From the NCBI RefSeq assembly GCF_014805685.1, contig NC_060899.1, positions 11,695,954 through 11,759,953 of the forward strand: a stretch of 64,000 nt of DNA, given 5' to 3'. Each line of letters opens with the position of its first letter. Positions within the stretch are counted from its first letter, which is position 1. Made by a program: the position numbers and the translations under genes. The notes under the pieces are model-generated. The model ran no database searches. It was not told the origin of the DNA and was given only the letters and a program-made list of their open reading frames with translations. Of this stretch, positions 1 through 11,903 are shown piece by piece. Origin of the DNA: Silurus meridionalis (Eukaryota > Chordata > Actinopteri > Siluriformes > Siluridae).

Positions 1-2270
1 CACCCATTTTCTCTGAAAATTGCACTTTGACTACGTGGTAAAAAACAAAAGCTTTCTCAAGCAAGTTGTCACTTTTCGGACAACTGCGGGGAGTTGCTCA
101 AATGTGCGGCTTCTGAAATGACACTGAAGCTCAAACAACAATGGTGTATCTAATTACTTTTTCCATTTGCATATAGTTTTCTAACAAGTTTGGAATGACA
201 TTCAAATGTAAATTGTCCAAACAACTGATAACATGACAATTACTGTATAGTGGATTACTGGTGTTTTCTCTGATGTTTTCAACATTTAAGATAAGCAAGT
301 TTAGGTAGGGATTAACCTCAGGCATGTCCAAAGAATGCAAAAGATTCCTGACTGGGAGAGTTCATCTATACTCCATTACCCTTGGATGATTTCTTTGTAG
401 CTCCCACTGTCTCTGTTCATAATTTTGTGCATTAAATCATGTAAATGGATCTCACGCAAAGATTTTCCAGCATTGCCAAAGAAGTTGGTTTACATTGAGC
501 AACATCCTAAATTTTGAACTCAAGCTCATTTCAGTAACCTTTCCAACTATTTGCAAATACTTGGATAAAAGGTTGCCAAGACGACAATCTAAAAAAAATG
601 TCCTCGTGAAGCAAACTGAAAGCTACAGTTGCCAAAAAACATTATGAATTAGTTTAAAAAGTGTGTTAGTGCTTTCAATACTGTCGGGAATTCACGGGTG
701 CGTGTTTACAAAAAGAGAGCATACCTACGACAATTTGAACCTTTCCGCTTTCCTGCCAGCAGACAACTGCTGCACAACAACAGGAAACCCAAACGGGAAG
801 CCAACATTCAACGAGGCAAGTATACCACATTCCTGAGGGACACAGCTTATTCATTACCCTGTGCTCAATATACTCATGGTGACCAGAGATGTTCACATTA
901 GCCAGTTCCCACATGGAAAACACTAACTGCTCAAAGTTCATTTTATAAAACAAACAACACATCTAAATCTAGACTGTTCCAATGGACTGGGTTTGATCCC
1001 ACTATAATAGACTTGTGAATGCTGAAAAATGTAGGTGGTGCCAGATGTGAAAGGCTTTGCACACATCTGGACTCCAGCATCCGGAGAGAACTTGCAGTTC
1101 CAACAAAGCCATAGAGCCATGTAATGGAACATTTAAATACATACATTTAATAAAGGTATTAAGCTGGTTGAATATGTAATGTACTCATGTTCCACATGAC
1201 CTTCTACAACAGTGTATATGCATCATAGGTTTACTTAGAAAGTGTCCATAAGTATAAATTACAGGCAAGTTTTCTGTTCAAATAGAGAACTGCTGCTGTA
1301 ATCATAAAAATCCGGGACAGGTTCTCATCCCAGGATCCTTATTCACTGACTCATCTTTTTAAACCACTTGTTTTAGAGTATAAGGTCAAAAAGAGTAATG
1401 ATTTACAATCCCACTATCCTGAGTCACCCAGAAGACGAAGCATTCGCTATTGATTCAGGTTCTTCTCGAGATTTCTTCAAGATTTCTTTGCCCCAATCGA
1501 CCAGATTCCAATTAAATTCAAATGCTGTAAGAATGAAATCTAATTCAAATTGAATCAAACTTCAAAACACCATTACTATCCATTTGCACGGCAACATAAC
1601 CTTGCGCTCACACTACCGATTGAGAGGTTGCTCATGTTGTTTGTATTTTATCTCTCGTGGTTGTGCCTGACAGGCACTGTTGGCAGATTTGGCAAAGCAA
1701 GCTAACGTACACCCACCAGAGACACCAACTGGTTGTGATTTCTTCCTTCCAAGATTGATTTTCTCCGTAATGTCTCTATACACGATTACTGACAGATCTG
1801 GTGCTTTGTTGTAGTATAAATGTAGGAAAAAAGCAAGTTCATTTCCATTCACGTTTTTCCACATTTTCAAGTAAATACGTAAATGTTTTAGTGGAACAAG
1901 TTCCTCTGGTGTTCCTTGGATCGTTAACAGTTTTAGGCTGAATACAAGGATTCAAATTGGGATCTTATTGGAAAGAGGAATTGTTGTAAGGATCTCTGTT
2001 TTATATGTCATACTGCCAAAGCTGTCCAATAATTTCAGTTAAATATATAATTATGAAATAATAAAAGATGTTCCTTGGGTGTTATTGAGATACTGTACGT
2101 ACCATTTCCGAAAGACAAACCTTCAGTAGTGATGTAATTTTTAACATCCCTGCTGTCATATCAAAATCCTGTCTGTTGAGTTCACATGAGTTAAATACAA
2201 GAACATCACTAACAATTCCAGCTAAGAGATTCTACTCTTTCATAAGTCCTGATCAAATCTCAATTCAATG
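1..2270. other. Intergenic DNA, nothing recognised
   Basis: This stretch is AT-rich and has no open frame with recognisable protein similarity, no RNA gene and no clear transposon ends on either strand. If the candidate gene starting at 4155 on the minus strand is real, this is probably its intron or further downstream sequence. Confidence 0.5.
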
Positions 2271-3490
2271 TGAAAAACTCTGGTGTTCTTTAAATGGATA
2301 GTGATTCTAGTTGTCTAAAGGAGTTTTTCCTGGATCCTTTTCTACATAAGGAACCGTATGTTGGGATGTTCTTGTAAAAGATGTAAACCTTCCTCTGGTG
2401 TTCTTTAAATGATGAACAGTTCTAAGTTGTCTAAAGAAGTTCTACCTGGATCCTTTTCTTTTAGAACCCAATGTTGAAATGTTTTCATCATATTTTATTA
2501 ACTCACATGGTAAAATTATGTAAAAAATGTAACTTTTCGTTAAGGCTGTTCCTTTACCTAAAGGTGTTCTTTAAATATTTAATGGTTCTAAGTGTCCAAA
2601 CTACATGGAACCTTCAAAAGGAACCTAATGTCTAAAGAAGTTCTACCTGGATCCTTTTCTTCAAGAAGAACCCTATCTTGAAATGTTTTCATTCTATTTT
2701 ATTAACTTACAAGGCAAAATTATTTAAAAAAAATCATAAGTAAAGATGTAACTTTTCGTTAAAGCTGTTCCTTTACCTAAATGTGTTCTTTAAATGGTTA
2801 ATGGTTCTAGGTGTCCAAAGGAGTTCTAAATGGAACCTTCAAAAGGAACCTTATGTAGGGATGTTTCATCATCATAACACGTAAACCTTTACGTTATAGC
2901 TGTTCCTCTGGTGTTCTTTAAATGATTAACAGTTTACATGGCAAAATTATGTAAAAGAAAATCTGAAGTAAAGATGTAACTTTTCATTAAAGCTGTTCTT
3001 TCACCTAAACGTGTTCTTTAAATGATTGATGGTTCTAGATGTCCAAAGTACATGGAACCTTCAAAAGGAACCTTATGTTGGGATGTTCTCATCATATTAC
3101 ATTAACCCTAATGGTTTAAATATGGGCAAAGATCTCCCCAAGATGGCTAAGAAAGAAACCTTGAGAGGAACCAGACTTAAGAGGGAACCCATCCTCATCT
3201 GGGTTTCACCGAAAGTCCATTTATTGCAGATATATGATGTTGCGGGGTACAGTGATGGTGATCAGAAGCAAAAACCTTTATCTTAAAGCGGTTCCTCTGG
3301 TGTTCTTTGTATGGTTATCGGGTCTAGTTGTCTAAAGGAGCTCTACTTGTAACCTTTTAAGAAGAGCCCTATGTTGGGATGTTCTTATTTTATTGACTCT
3401 CATGGTATAAAGATCTAAAAGTCTAAAAATCTCAGGTAAAAGATGTTAACCTTTCAACCCAAGCTGTTCCTCTAGAGTTATGTGTATATA
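2271..3490. repeat. Irregular, diverged tandem repeat block
   Basis: The core phrase ggtgttctttaaat with variants recurs near 2283, 2397, 2563, 2781, 2910, 3011 and 3299, and a decayed copy lies near 3470. Each copy is followed by related text such as ggttcta, tgtccaaag, gttctacctggatcc, aaaggaacc and gttgggatgtt. The spacing is irregular (about 100 to 290 bases), so the array has expanded and lost pieces rather than being a clean satellite. Part of a separate dispersed repeat (near 3120-3230, also seen at 20805 and 44396) is embedded in it. No coding function is seen. Confidence 0.7.
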
Positions 3491-4031
3491 GTTATCTAGC
3501 AGGGTTTTCTGTGTGGAAAGTGGAAAACCTCTGCTCTGAGATAACCCTTAAACGTTCCCCAAAAATGAGACCACCCAAAGAGTGTTTTAAAGGAATTTTT
3601 GCTATGAAGGTGCAAAAAATAAGAAAATATGTCTCCTGTGGCGTTTATCATCTGTTTATACAGAGTCAGTTATATATATATTCAACAACACTGAGGATAT
3701 TTGTGCGCACGCGAGGCCCAACGGAAATGACCGCATTCCCGCCGCGCGCTATATGGAGCTTCTACACACTTCTAATGTAAAGCAGATGGGTTTGGTTTAA
3801 GGCTGGTTTTTAGACTAAACTAGGCGTTTGTGAACCCAATATATGTTCACACCGGCTTAAAACAAGTTATTTGAGATATAAATATATAATCTGAATAGGT
3901 AGATATATTTGAAAGATTGTCATATTGCCATAGAGCATTGAGAGAAACGTCAGAGCTGGAAGCGTTTCCAACATCACAATCTCTCCATGAGAAACAGAAT
4001 TGATTATAGAGGCAAATCTTCGGCTACTCAC

Positions 4032-4155
4032 CCCGTAGGAGCAAATCATTATGGTTGACAAATTGCTTAAACGTCTTCAACAAGTCTGCATTTTTAACTT
4101 TTCCGCCTGAGGAATGGATGTAATCCAGCAGAGACGCTTCACTCACATCCCCCAT
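4032..4155 (-). CDS. Candidate first coding exon, SOWAH-like N-terminus
   Basis: The ATG at 4155-4153 lies in a strong initiation context, with A at -3 and G at +4. It opens a 41-codon frame that runs into a consensus donor (CGGG|GTGAGT) at 4031. The peptide starts MGDVSEASLLDYIHSSGG and continues KVKNADLLKTFKQFVN. That resembles the N-terminal winged-helix-like segment of the SOWAH (sosondowah, ankyrin-repeat) proteins, which carry a GGKVRNSELL...FKQFVN pattern. The family match is from memory and tentative. Known SOWAH genes are usually intronless, so a relative or another family remains possible. The exon ends in phase 1. No second exon was found down to position 1, so the rest would lie outside the window or in unrecognised exons. 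It is transcribed in the same direction as plekhg5. Confidence 0.45.
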
Positions 4156-4539
4156 GTTGGTCACACGGCTTCCCCAATGCACCACTATAACCCGAGCGCG
4201 TGTGAATACACTGTTATGTAATCATCGGTTTTTCTTTTCCATCAGGAATACTATTGCATGGGCTTTGGTATTTGCTACAGAGCTGCCTAATTAAATAAAA
4301 AAGGAAAAAGTAATAGTGGATGTACCAAGTTCACTCCACCCTCATTCAGCATGCGCGCCTCCTACGATTTAACCCTTTACAGGCTGATTTGTACTTTGTC
4401 CTTGGTACTGGCATGAACTGGAGGGAGATTGGATATGAAATGTTCATTGTATAATCATCTATACAAAAATTACACAAATAAAATCATGGCCAGTTAAAAA
4501 AAGCTTAGCAGTTTAACAAGGACATGTATAAAACATTTC

Positions 4540-5420
4540 TGTGACTGCAACCATATGGTTGCTGGAATCCGATGAGCTGGTTTGGGTTGATCAGAAACTG
4601 CTGATTTCCTGCGAATTTCACACACGACCGGGTGTAAAGTTTGGTGTGAAAACAAGTGTGAGCGAATGTGTGTGTCGGAACACCACATCGATAAGAAAGG
4701 TCGGTTGAAAATGGCCAGACTGGTTTGAGTAAACAGAAAGGATAGAGAAACTCACTCGCTACAACCGTGATGAGCAGAAAAGCATTTCAACATGCATAAA
4801 CTTTGAGGTAGAGGGGCTATTAGAGAAGAAGACCACACTGGGCCCCAGTCGAGTCAGCTGAAAACAGAAAACCGAGGCTATCGTAGGCAAATTGGCCAGT
4901 TTTGTGCTTTTCCTGCTGTTTGGTTTGTGTGAATTTGTTCCCCACGATATGACGTTATTTTCTGACAGGACTGGGGCCTAATTTGGTTTTCTGCTCTAAA
5001 AGCCCATCTATTTTAAGGTTTGATGTTTTATGTATTCTGAGCTGCTTTTCTGCTCACTACAACTGCAAAGAGTGATTATTTAAATTACTATTGATTTTCT
5101 GTCCCCCAGTCCCAACCAGTCTGGTCATTCTCTTCTGATCTCTAATTAAACTCCAGACCATTATGTGTACAAATCCTAGGAGATAAGCAGTTTCTGAAAT
5201 ACTCAAATCAACCTATTTAGCACAAAAAAAGGTCTGTCATGATCAAAGTCACAGTGATCACACATTTTCTTCATTCGGGTGCTTGATGTAAAGATTAACT
5301 GAAGCTCTTGAGCTGCATTTGCATCATTTGAATGCATTGTGAAGCTGCCACATGACTGACAAATCAAATAGCTCCATGAAGGTTGATCTGTAGGTGTTCC
5401 TAATAAAGTGTACAGTGAAC
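4540..5420. repeat. Dispersed repeat, ends in ggtgttcctaataaagtg
   Basis: The segment contains phrases that recur elsewhere: gaaaatggccagactggtttgag (also near 5620), an opposite-orientation ctgcttttctgctcactacaactg (also near 54390) and a terminal gaagctgccacatgactgac...ggtgttcctaataaagtg (related text near 19090). The two halves are partly inverted copies of each other, which suggests a non-autonomous DNA element. I recognise the tail as a common fish repeat but cannot name its family with certainty. Confidence 0.55.
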
Positions 5421-5559
5421 GTATAGTGGCATTGTGAAAAATCCTAAAAACAATTCCGAAATCGTGAGCATTTGATATTCAGAATGTTCAGGTTCTCATT
5501 TAAACATAAGTACATTTCACACACAGTTTAGTCGTTACACAGAACAGTGCAAAGAAAAA

Positions 5560-5800
5560 AAATGTGTGAGCGATGGTTCTGTGGGTGGAAACTTTACTGA
5601 TAAAAAAAGAGGTCAGAGACAATGGCCAGACTGGTTTGAGCTGAAAGTAAGAAGATGTAGAAACTCACTCTTTACGACCATCATGAGCATAAAAGCTTTT
5701 CAGCATGCAAATAAAATGGTCTGGATGGTCTACAAAAAATCCAAATTGGGCCACACAAGTCAGCCAAGAACAGCAAATTGATGAGTGTGCACAAGTGTGT
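5560..5800. repeat. Second, diverged copy of the 4540-5420 repeat
   Basis: The text from tgtgtgagcgatgg through aatggccagactggtttgagctgaaag...aaactcactctttacgaccatcatgagca...ggccacacaagtcagc parallels 4640-4870 with many substitutions. It is an old copy in the same orientation and has no intact coding frame. Confidence 0.55.
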
Positions 5801-6289
5801 GCATTAAATCACTGGTGGATAAATTACACAAATCATGTACTTAAGTTAGAGATACACCAGGTAAAACCTTACCCCAGTAAAAGTGGTTCCTTTAAATTTT
5901 CACTTAAGTAAACCTACGAAAGCATTTGCCTTCACATGTACTTAATTATCCAACGTACTATGATTTTTTATAGGTATAATGTTCCTGTTATCATTTTTAG
6001 TCACAAGACTCTTGCTTAATTACCTCAGTTTATGTGAAAATTCTCTTAGCACACCACTCTATTAGAGTCTGTTAGAGTCAGAAGTTTCTTCATCATTTAT
6101 TACTTTCAAAATGTTCTGCTTGCTGTTGAACTGATGCAGAACTGCATGCTGGTGTTAAGTAAATACCACCAAGCGGCAATCAAAACAAGTTCAAAATAGA
6201 GCGTGTGCTCAACCCTGATTGGTGGCTCGACTGGTTTCATTTTTATCCAGTCTTAAATATAAAGGAATGACCGATTTTGCAAAATGGAG

Positions 6290-7130
6290 TTGAGTAAAAC
6301 GTCGGCTATTTGACTCTGAAATGTAGTGAAGTTAAAGTAAAAGTCTCCCGTAGTGGAAGTACTACTACTTACTGTACTTAAGTAATTTAAAGCTACTTAA
6401 GTACAGTAATGAATTACATTTACTTGGTTACTGTCCACGACTGGTAATTCACTTGTCCCAGGGACTGTAAATGTGGATGAGAGTCATTTGAATGATTAAG
6501 TGGTCATGTTTGTATTCATTTACGGTAGAGTCAGTTTTGAAAGTGTTATTGCAGTTGCAGTATTTTATTATTATTATTTTTTTTTTTAAGAGCTACAGGC
6601 CTTTTTGCCAAATATACTTTCCATTCTAATCAAACTCTTTCTATGCATTTCCTAGCGCCTTAGGAACTACAGTATGGTGCAGTGTCAGCCATGATACCGC
6701 ACTTCTATGCGACTTTCTCCAAGGCGCAACATCTGCAGCAGTGGTGGACAGCTACTTTACTTACAACAACAACTTTCTTTCGGCTTCTCCCATCAGGGGT
6801 CGCCACAGCGGATCATCCGCTTGTTCAATTTGGCACATTTTTACGCTGGATGCCCTTCCTAACGCAACCCTCCCCATTTATCTGGGTTTGGGACCGGCAC
6901 TAAGAGTGCACAGACTTGTGCCTCCCTAATGGCTGGGGTTGGTTCCCTGACCGGGGGTCGAACCCGGGCCACAGCAGTGAGAGCGCCGCATCCTAACCAC
7001 TAGACCACCAGGGAACCGGACAGCTACTTTACTTAAGTAGATTTTTTGCGTAACTGTATTTCCATTTGGGGAGATTTTTACTTTAACTTCACTACATTCA
7101 AAGTCAAATATCGTACTTTTTACTCAAATA
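6290..7130. repeat. acttaagta-rich old repeat split by a SINE
   Basis: Both flanks of the SINE at 6764-7017 contain ctactttacttaagta-type text. The same vocabulary appears near 5840-5960, 53380-53460, 59080-59120 and 60520-60590. The host repeat is therefore older than the SINE. It is non-coding and belongs to the same broad family as the inverted pair near 59-60 kb. Confidence 0.5.
6764..7017 (-). mobile_element. tRNA-Glu-derived SINE with target-site duplication
   Basis: Read on the minus strand, the first 72 bases (7014 down to 6943) are almost a complete tRNA-Glu. The acceptor stem is TCCCTGG, the A box is in TGGTCTAGTGG, the anticodon loop is CTCTCAC (anticodon CTC), the B box is GGTTCGA and the 3' end is CAGGGAA. 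Anticodon-stem changes keep pairing through G-U wobbles. The body continues with the fish SINE/LINE tail (ggaagggcatccagcg ... gatccgctgtggcgacccc ... gggagaagccgaa) and ends in a GTT repeat. The element is flanked by an exact 18-base duplication, ggacagctactttactta, at 6746-6763 and 7018-7035. The head could be scored as a tRNA gene, but the attached body and duplication show a retroposon. Confidence 0.9.
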
Positions 7131-8199
7131 CATTTCTAAATCAGTTCTTTTTTTTGAGATATTTGCTAATTGAACAATACAGATATGTAGAAAGATATAT
7201 GTTTTCAAACATTTACACTGTTTGTACAATTGTATCAAGATAATACTCAGTGTATATACAAATGGTTTCTAGATATATAAAGATAATCTAGGATGTGCTA
7301 TGAATTTACAATTATGTACAGTTATAATTCTACAGAAATAATAGAAATGTGATATGACATGTATGAAGTATATCAGTAAAAAAATATCGTATTAAAGGAG
7401 GACTTCTATTTACTGAGGGCATGACTGTGAGTCAGACACCGCTTCAGATGTTACAAAATAATAAAATAAATAAAAAAACTTTAGCTAGTAACAGTTAAAT
7501 ACATTAAAATAACTTTCCAAAATGACAAACCCCATTGTGCTCTTGATATAAAAATCATGCAGAGATCATCATGTTATTAGTACTGACAGGATTAATCATG
7601 TTATGATGCACCTTATCTCTATTAAGTGCTCCTTAATGGGGCTTTTGCTTTAGGTTCTGGGTGCCTGGTCCATCAAAAAGACATCACTGGCACGGTGCAC
7701 TATACAAGATATATATTTTTTTATCAGCACACTGCAGATATTAATGAAAAGGCCCTGGCTTGCAATGTGGCCTCAGATGACTTTTCATTTAATTACAGGA
7801 CACGTTTTAACCCATTTTAAACAGACAATATAAACATGCCACAATAAGCCTCTTATGTGCTGATACAGTAACAGTGAGTTATGCTTATAAATTGTTCCTT
7901 ATGGTCATGCAGTTTCAAATAATACTACAAATGGTAAGCAAATGCAGGAGGACATATGTTTTAGAGGATTGGGGTGTGCGGCTGTAATTCCAGTTTACCA
8001 TCCTGCTGTACATTTATAGGTAAGGCTCAAATTGATTTTCACTGTCATAGTACAAATACAGAGAAAAGGAAATGCAATATTAATTAGTGCAAATAGAAAA
8101 AATGAATCAGTAAGGTTATGGTGCAGTATTTAAAATAACACTGTAGATGTACAGGTATACAGTATGATGCAAATTGCAATGAAGTTAAATCTAATTATA
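7131..8199. other. AT-rich intergenic DNA, nothing recognised
   Basis: No protein-coding, RNA or transposon-end signature was found on either strand. Confidence 0.4.
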
Positions 8200-8622
8200 T
8201 ACAGTACAGACCAAAGGTTTGGACACACCTGCTCATTCAAAGAGTTTTCTTTATTTTCACGATTATGAAAATTGTAGAGTCACACTGAAGACATCAAAAC
8301 TATGAATTAACACATGTGGAATTATATACATAACAAAAAAAGGGAACTGAAAATATGTCATATTGTAGGTTCTTCAAAGTAGGCATCAAGAGAATGCCAA
8401 GAGTGTGCAAAGCAGTAATCTAAGCAAAAGGTGCCTACTTTGAAGAACCTACAATATGACATATTTTCAGTTGTTTCACACTTTTTTGTTATGTATATAA
8501 TTCCACATGTGTTAATTTATAGTTTTGATGCCTTCAGTGTGACTCTACAATTTTCGTAGTCATGAAAATAAAGAAAACTCTTTGAATGAGAAGGTGTGTC
8601 CAAACTTTTGGTCTGTACTGTA
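8200..8622. mobile_element. Tc1-type MITE with long inverted repeats
   Basis: The element begins tacagtacagaccaaaggtt and ends with the complementary aacttttggtctgtactgta, flanked by TA on both sides. Nearly the whole length is one imperfect palindrome: the left arm through gtaggttcttcaaagtag pairs with the right arm from ctactttgaagaacctac. Only about 60 bases of unique centre remain, including a scrap of the transposase 3' region (caagagaatgccaagagtgtgcaaagcagtaat). The same ends occur at 12198-12752, so this is a more extreme internal deletion of that Tc1-family element. Confidence 0.88.
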
Positions 8623-10344
8623 TAATAACAGTAGTTATAACAGATAATCACAGTAAAGTGTTTAGTTATTAGTGAAAGCTAGTGGAGGCTGGCTGTTAAA
8701 CCTGAGTAGCTAAGGTTCAGCATTGGTATGACTGAAGAGATAGAGCTGTTCATGAGTGCAAACAGTCCATGGTGGGGATTGATAATACCTTCTGCTTCCC
8801 ACCAAAAGCAATTCTCATGTGTCCATAATGTTGCGTAAATGTGTTCCAATGACATTTTTAGGCAGTTTTCACTACTACTGATCATGTTGCTGTCCATATT
8901 GTGATGCAGTTTGTAAAGATGGTACAGCAGTAGAAGTTCTCCATGATCCATGAAGGTACTGAGGTTGTGAGAAAAGTCAGAGGGAATGTAGACAGCCAGA
9001 ACGATCTCATTCTTTGGTTTCCGTGGTAAGTTAAGGGGGTTTTATATGGACAACTGGCATTGAATATTGAATATTATCTATTATATAAAGTGCTGGGTTT
9101 TTTTTTCCAATAGGCATGCAGCAAAGGCAATATGATGGTCTATAAACAATGTTCTTAAACATTTTCTGAATAATTCTTAAAGAATTTTGGATATTTTTAA
9201 TGACATTTTCATAAATAAGCCATGTTTCTGGCATTTATCTTCTAACGAAGCATCATTTTAATATTGAAAAGATCACAAGGATGTTCATTGTAATAGGACT
9301 TAAATGATCTTTTTTTTTTTTACCTTATCCAAATATTTTGTTCTTAGATTTAAGAGTACTAGAAATGCCCCACACCTATAGTAGTTATCATTATTGACAG
9401 ACAGTAGCCAAAATGCCTATTAAAATCAGTTGTTTGAAGAACTTAAGAATTCTCTGCAAGCATATTCTCCACCATGAACACAGACATGAAAAAGTTTGGT
9501 TATATAAATAGGAAAATTATTTATCCTACATGTTTTGCTATTTCCTTCAGCTAGCATATGAATAAGGGTCCTGATGAAGCCAGATGTTGCTCAGCATCCT
9601 CCACTTTGCAGCAGTGCCATCCTACGCTGTCTCGGCTGATGGCCAGCAGCTGTTCCTATTGTGATCTCCTGCATATGGCCACAGGGGCTTTTGTAATCCG
9701 TTCCTGAGCCTCAAACTGACTAGATTCCAAAAGCCACATAAATCCAATAATTTCTGCCCTCTTAAAAGCTGTGTCACAGAACGAAGAGCACATGTTCAAG
9801 CTCTCTAACACAACCCTCTAGATAACAGTGTCACCAAAGGGACATGATGTTCAGGGCTTAACAACATGAATTGTTTAGGCAGACAATAGAGTTTACCTGA
9901 TTTGAATCCCAGGGTAGTGCAGAGCACTGGGATTAGCAGTGTTTAATAAACGAAAGTGCATCTGTAATCTGGATTTTCCAAAGTGCCCTTTTTTTGTGGA
10001 TCACGTTTTTTTTTTTATATATATACCAGATGCTTTCTGACATCTGTCACAGGCAGGTGCATTAATCCTTAAAAACCAGAAGAGGTCTAGAGCTTGATGG
10101 TCAACCTACAATTGTACACATAATTACATTTAGCACATTTATAATGCTCAATTATTTCTAGTTACTTTCACTACAGAACATTTGCTGCTTTCATATGCCA
10201 AGTATGGACATATGATGGTTTAGAAATTCGATATGAAACACATAATAGCCCTTTCACAGGGAAATCTCTATTAAAGCTACAGCAATGGAAACACGACAAA
10301 CTAAAAACAATACCTAAGTAAGGAACAAAGTTCATAAAGCAATA
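8623..10344. other. AT-rich intergenic DNA, nothing recognised
   Basis: Apart from short homopolymer runs near 9310 and 10000, neither strand shows a supported gene, RNA or mobile-element end before the Tc1 element starting at 10345. Confidence 0.4.
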
Positions 10345-10708
10345 CAGTTGTGTTCAAAATTATTCAACCCCCAATGCTGTAAATGGTTTTAGGGAATTTA
10401 GTGTACATTTGTAATTGTATTCAGAATGAAATCCTACAAGGACTTCTTAAAGAACCATATGCAACTAAAATGACATCAATTAGTTTTGTAATACAGTAGT
10501 AAATGTTTCTTTTGTGAATTCTTCATTGACATAATTATTCAACCCCTTAAAGACTACCACTCTGAAGAACAGAGGTTTAATGAAGTGTTTTCAATCAGGT
10601 ATTGAAAACACCTGTGGATATCAGGGAGCAGCAATAAAGCCTAATAAGCACCAATTAGGCAGCTTTAAAATGACTGTGATACTCAGCTCCTTCTAGACAT
10701 TTACTGGT

Positions 10709-11903
10709 GTGGTTACAAACATGGTGAGGTCAAGAGAATGGTCCAGGAAGACAAGAGAACAGGTGATTACTCTTCACAGGAAGGGCAATGGCTATAAGAA
10801 GATTGCAAAGATGTTAAACATACCAAGAGACACCATAGGAAGCATCATTCGCAAATTCAAGGCAAAGGGCACTGTTGAAACGCTACCTGGTCGTGGCAGA
10901 AAGAAGATGCTGACTTCGACTGCTGTGCGCTACCTGAAGCGTAGAGTGGAGAAAAGTCCCCGTGTGACTGCTGAGGAACTGAGAAAAGATTTGTCAGATG
11001 TGGGTACTGAAGTTTCTGCTCAGACAATACGGCGCACCCTGCGTAATGAAGGCCTCCATGCCAGAACTCCCAGAAGAGTCGACTGTAGTATGCCAAAAGT
11101 CATGTGGACAAACCACAGAAGTTTTGGGATAGTGTTCTGTGGACTGATGAAACAAAATTAGAACTGTTTGGGCCCATGGATCAACGCTATGTTTGGATGA
11201 GGAAGAACAAGGCCTATGAAGAAAAGAACACCTTGCCTACTGTGAAGCATGGCAGGGGGTCAATCATGCTTTGGGGCTGTTTTGCTTCTGCAGGTACATT
11301 TACATTTGTGGCATTTGGCAGACGCCCTTATCCAGAGCGACTTACAACTGAGCAGGGGAGGGTTTTAGGGCTTTTGCTCAAGGGCCCAGCAGTGGCAGCT
11401 TGGTGGTGGTGGTGGGATTTGAACCTGTGATCTTCTGATCCAAAGCCCAATGCCTTAACCACTGAGCTACCACCTCCCTCCCAGGTACTGGGAAGCTTCA
11501 GCGTGTGCAAGGTACCATGAATTCTCTTCAGTACCAGGAGATATTGGATGACAATGTGATGCAGTCCATCACAAACCTGAGGCTTGGAAGACGTTGGACC
11601 TTTCAACAGGACAATGATCCCAAGCATACCTCCAAGTCCACTAGAGCATGGTTGCAGATTAAAGGCTGGAACATTTTGAAGTGGCCATCGCAGTCACCAG
11701 ACTTAAATCCGATTGAGAACCTCTGGTGGGACTTAAAGAAAGCAGTTGCAGTGCGCAAGCCTAAGAATGTGACTGAACTGGAGGCTTTTGCCCATGATGA
11801 ATGGGCGAAGATACCCGTAGATCGCTGCAAGACACTTGTGTCAAGCTATGCTTCACGCTTAAAAGCTGTTATAACTGTAAAAGGATGTTGTACTAAGTAC
11901 TAA
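10709..11903 (+). pseudogene. Tc1-family DD34E transposase, inactivated
   Basis: A Tc1 transposase catalyses cut-and-paste movement by binding the terminal repeats and cleaving with a DDE triad. The order seen is an N-terminal helix-turn-helix (REQVITLHRKGNGYKKIAKM), a second helix-turn-helix (SPRVTAEELRKDL...AQTIRRTLRNEGLHAR), then the catalytic core with WTDETKLELFG (first Asp), FQQDNDPKHTSK (second Asp) and QSPDLNPIENLWWDLK (the Glu). It is broken in two ways. Near 11080-11095 a short deletion shifts the frame and removes about 15-20 residues between the DNA-binding part and the WTDE block. At 11298-11481 a SINE interrupts the gene between the first and second catalytic Asp. The final frame ends at a TAA at 11901-11903. 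No intact product can be made. Confidence 0.93.
11298..11481 (-). mobile_element. tRNA-derived SINE inserted in the transposase
   Basis: On the minus strand the head reads as a tRNA-like promoter, with an A box TAGCTCAGTGG (11459-11469) and a B box GGTTCAAATCC (11415-11425). The body ends ggcatttggcagacgccc...agcgactta, a widespread fish motif. The 7-base sequence caggtac flanks both ends (11291-11297 and 11482-11488) as the target duplication. Older fragments of this family lie at 13865, 16655, 34704 and 46855. Confidence 0.88.

Noticed and set aside
6943..7014. A genuine tRNA-Glu gene
   Set aside because: It continues directly into a SINE body, has no isolated terminator, and the whole unit is bounded by an 18-base target duplication.
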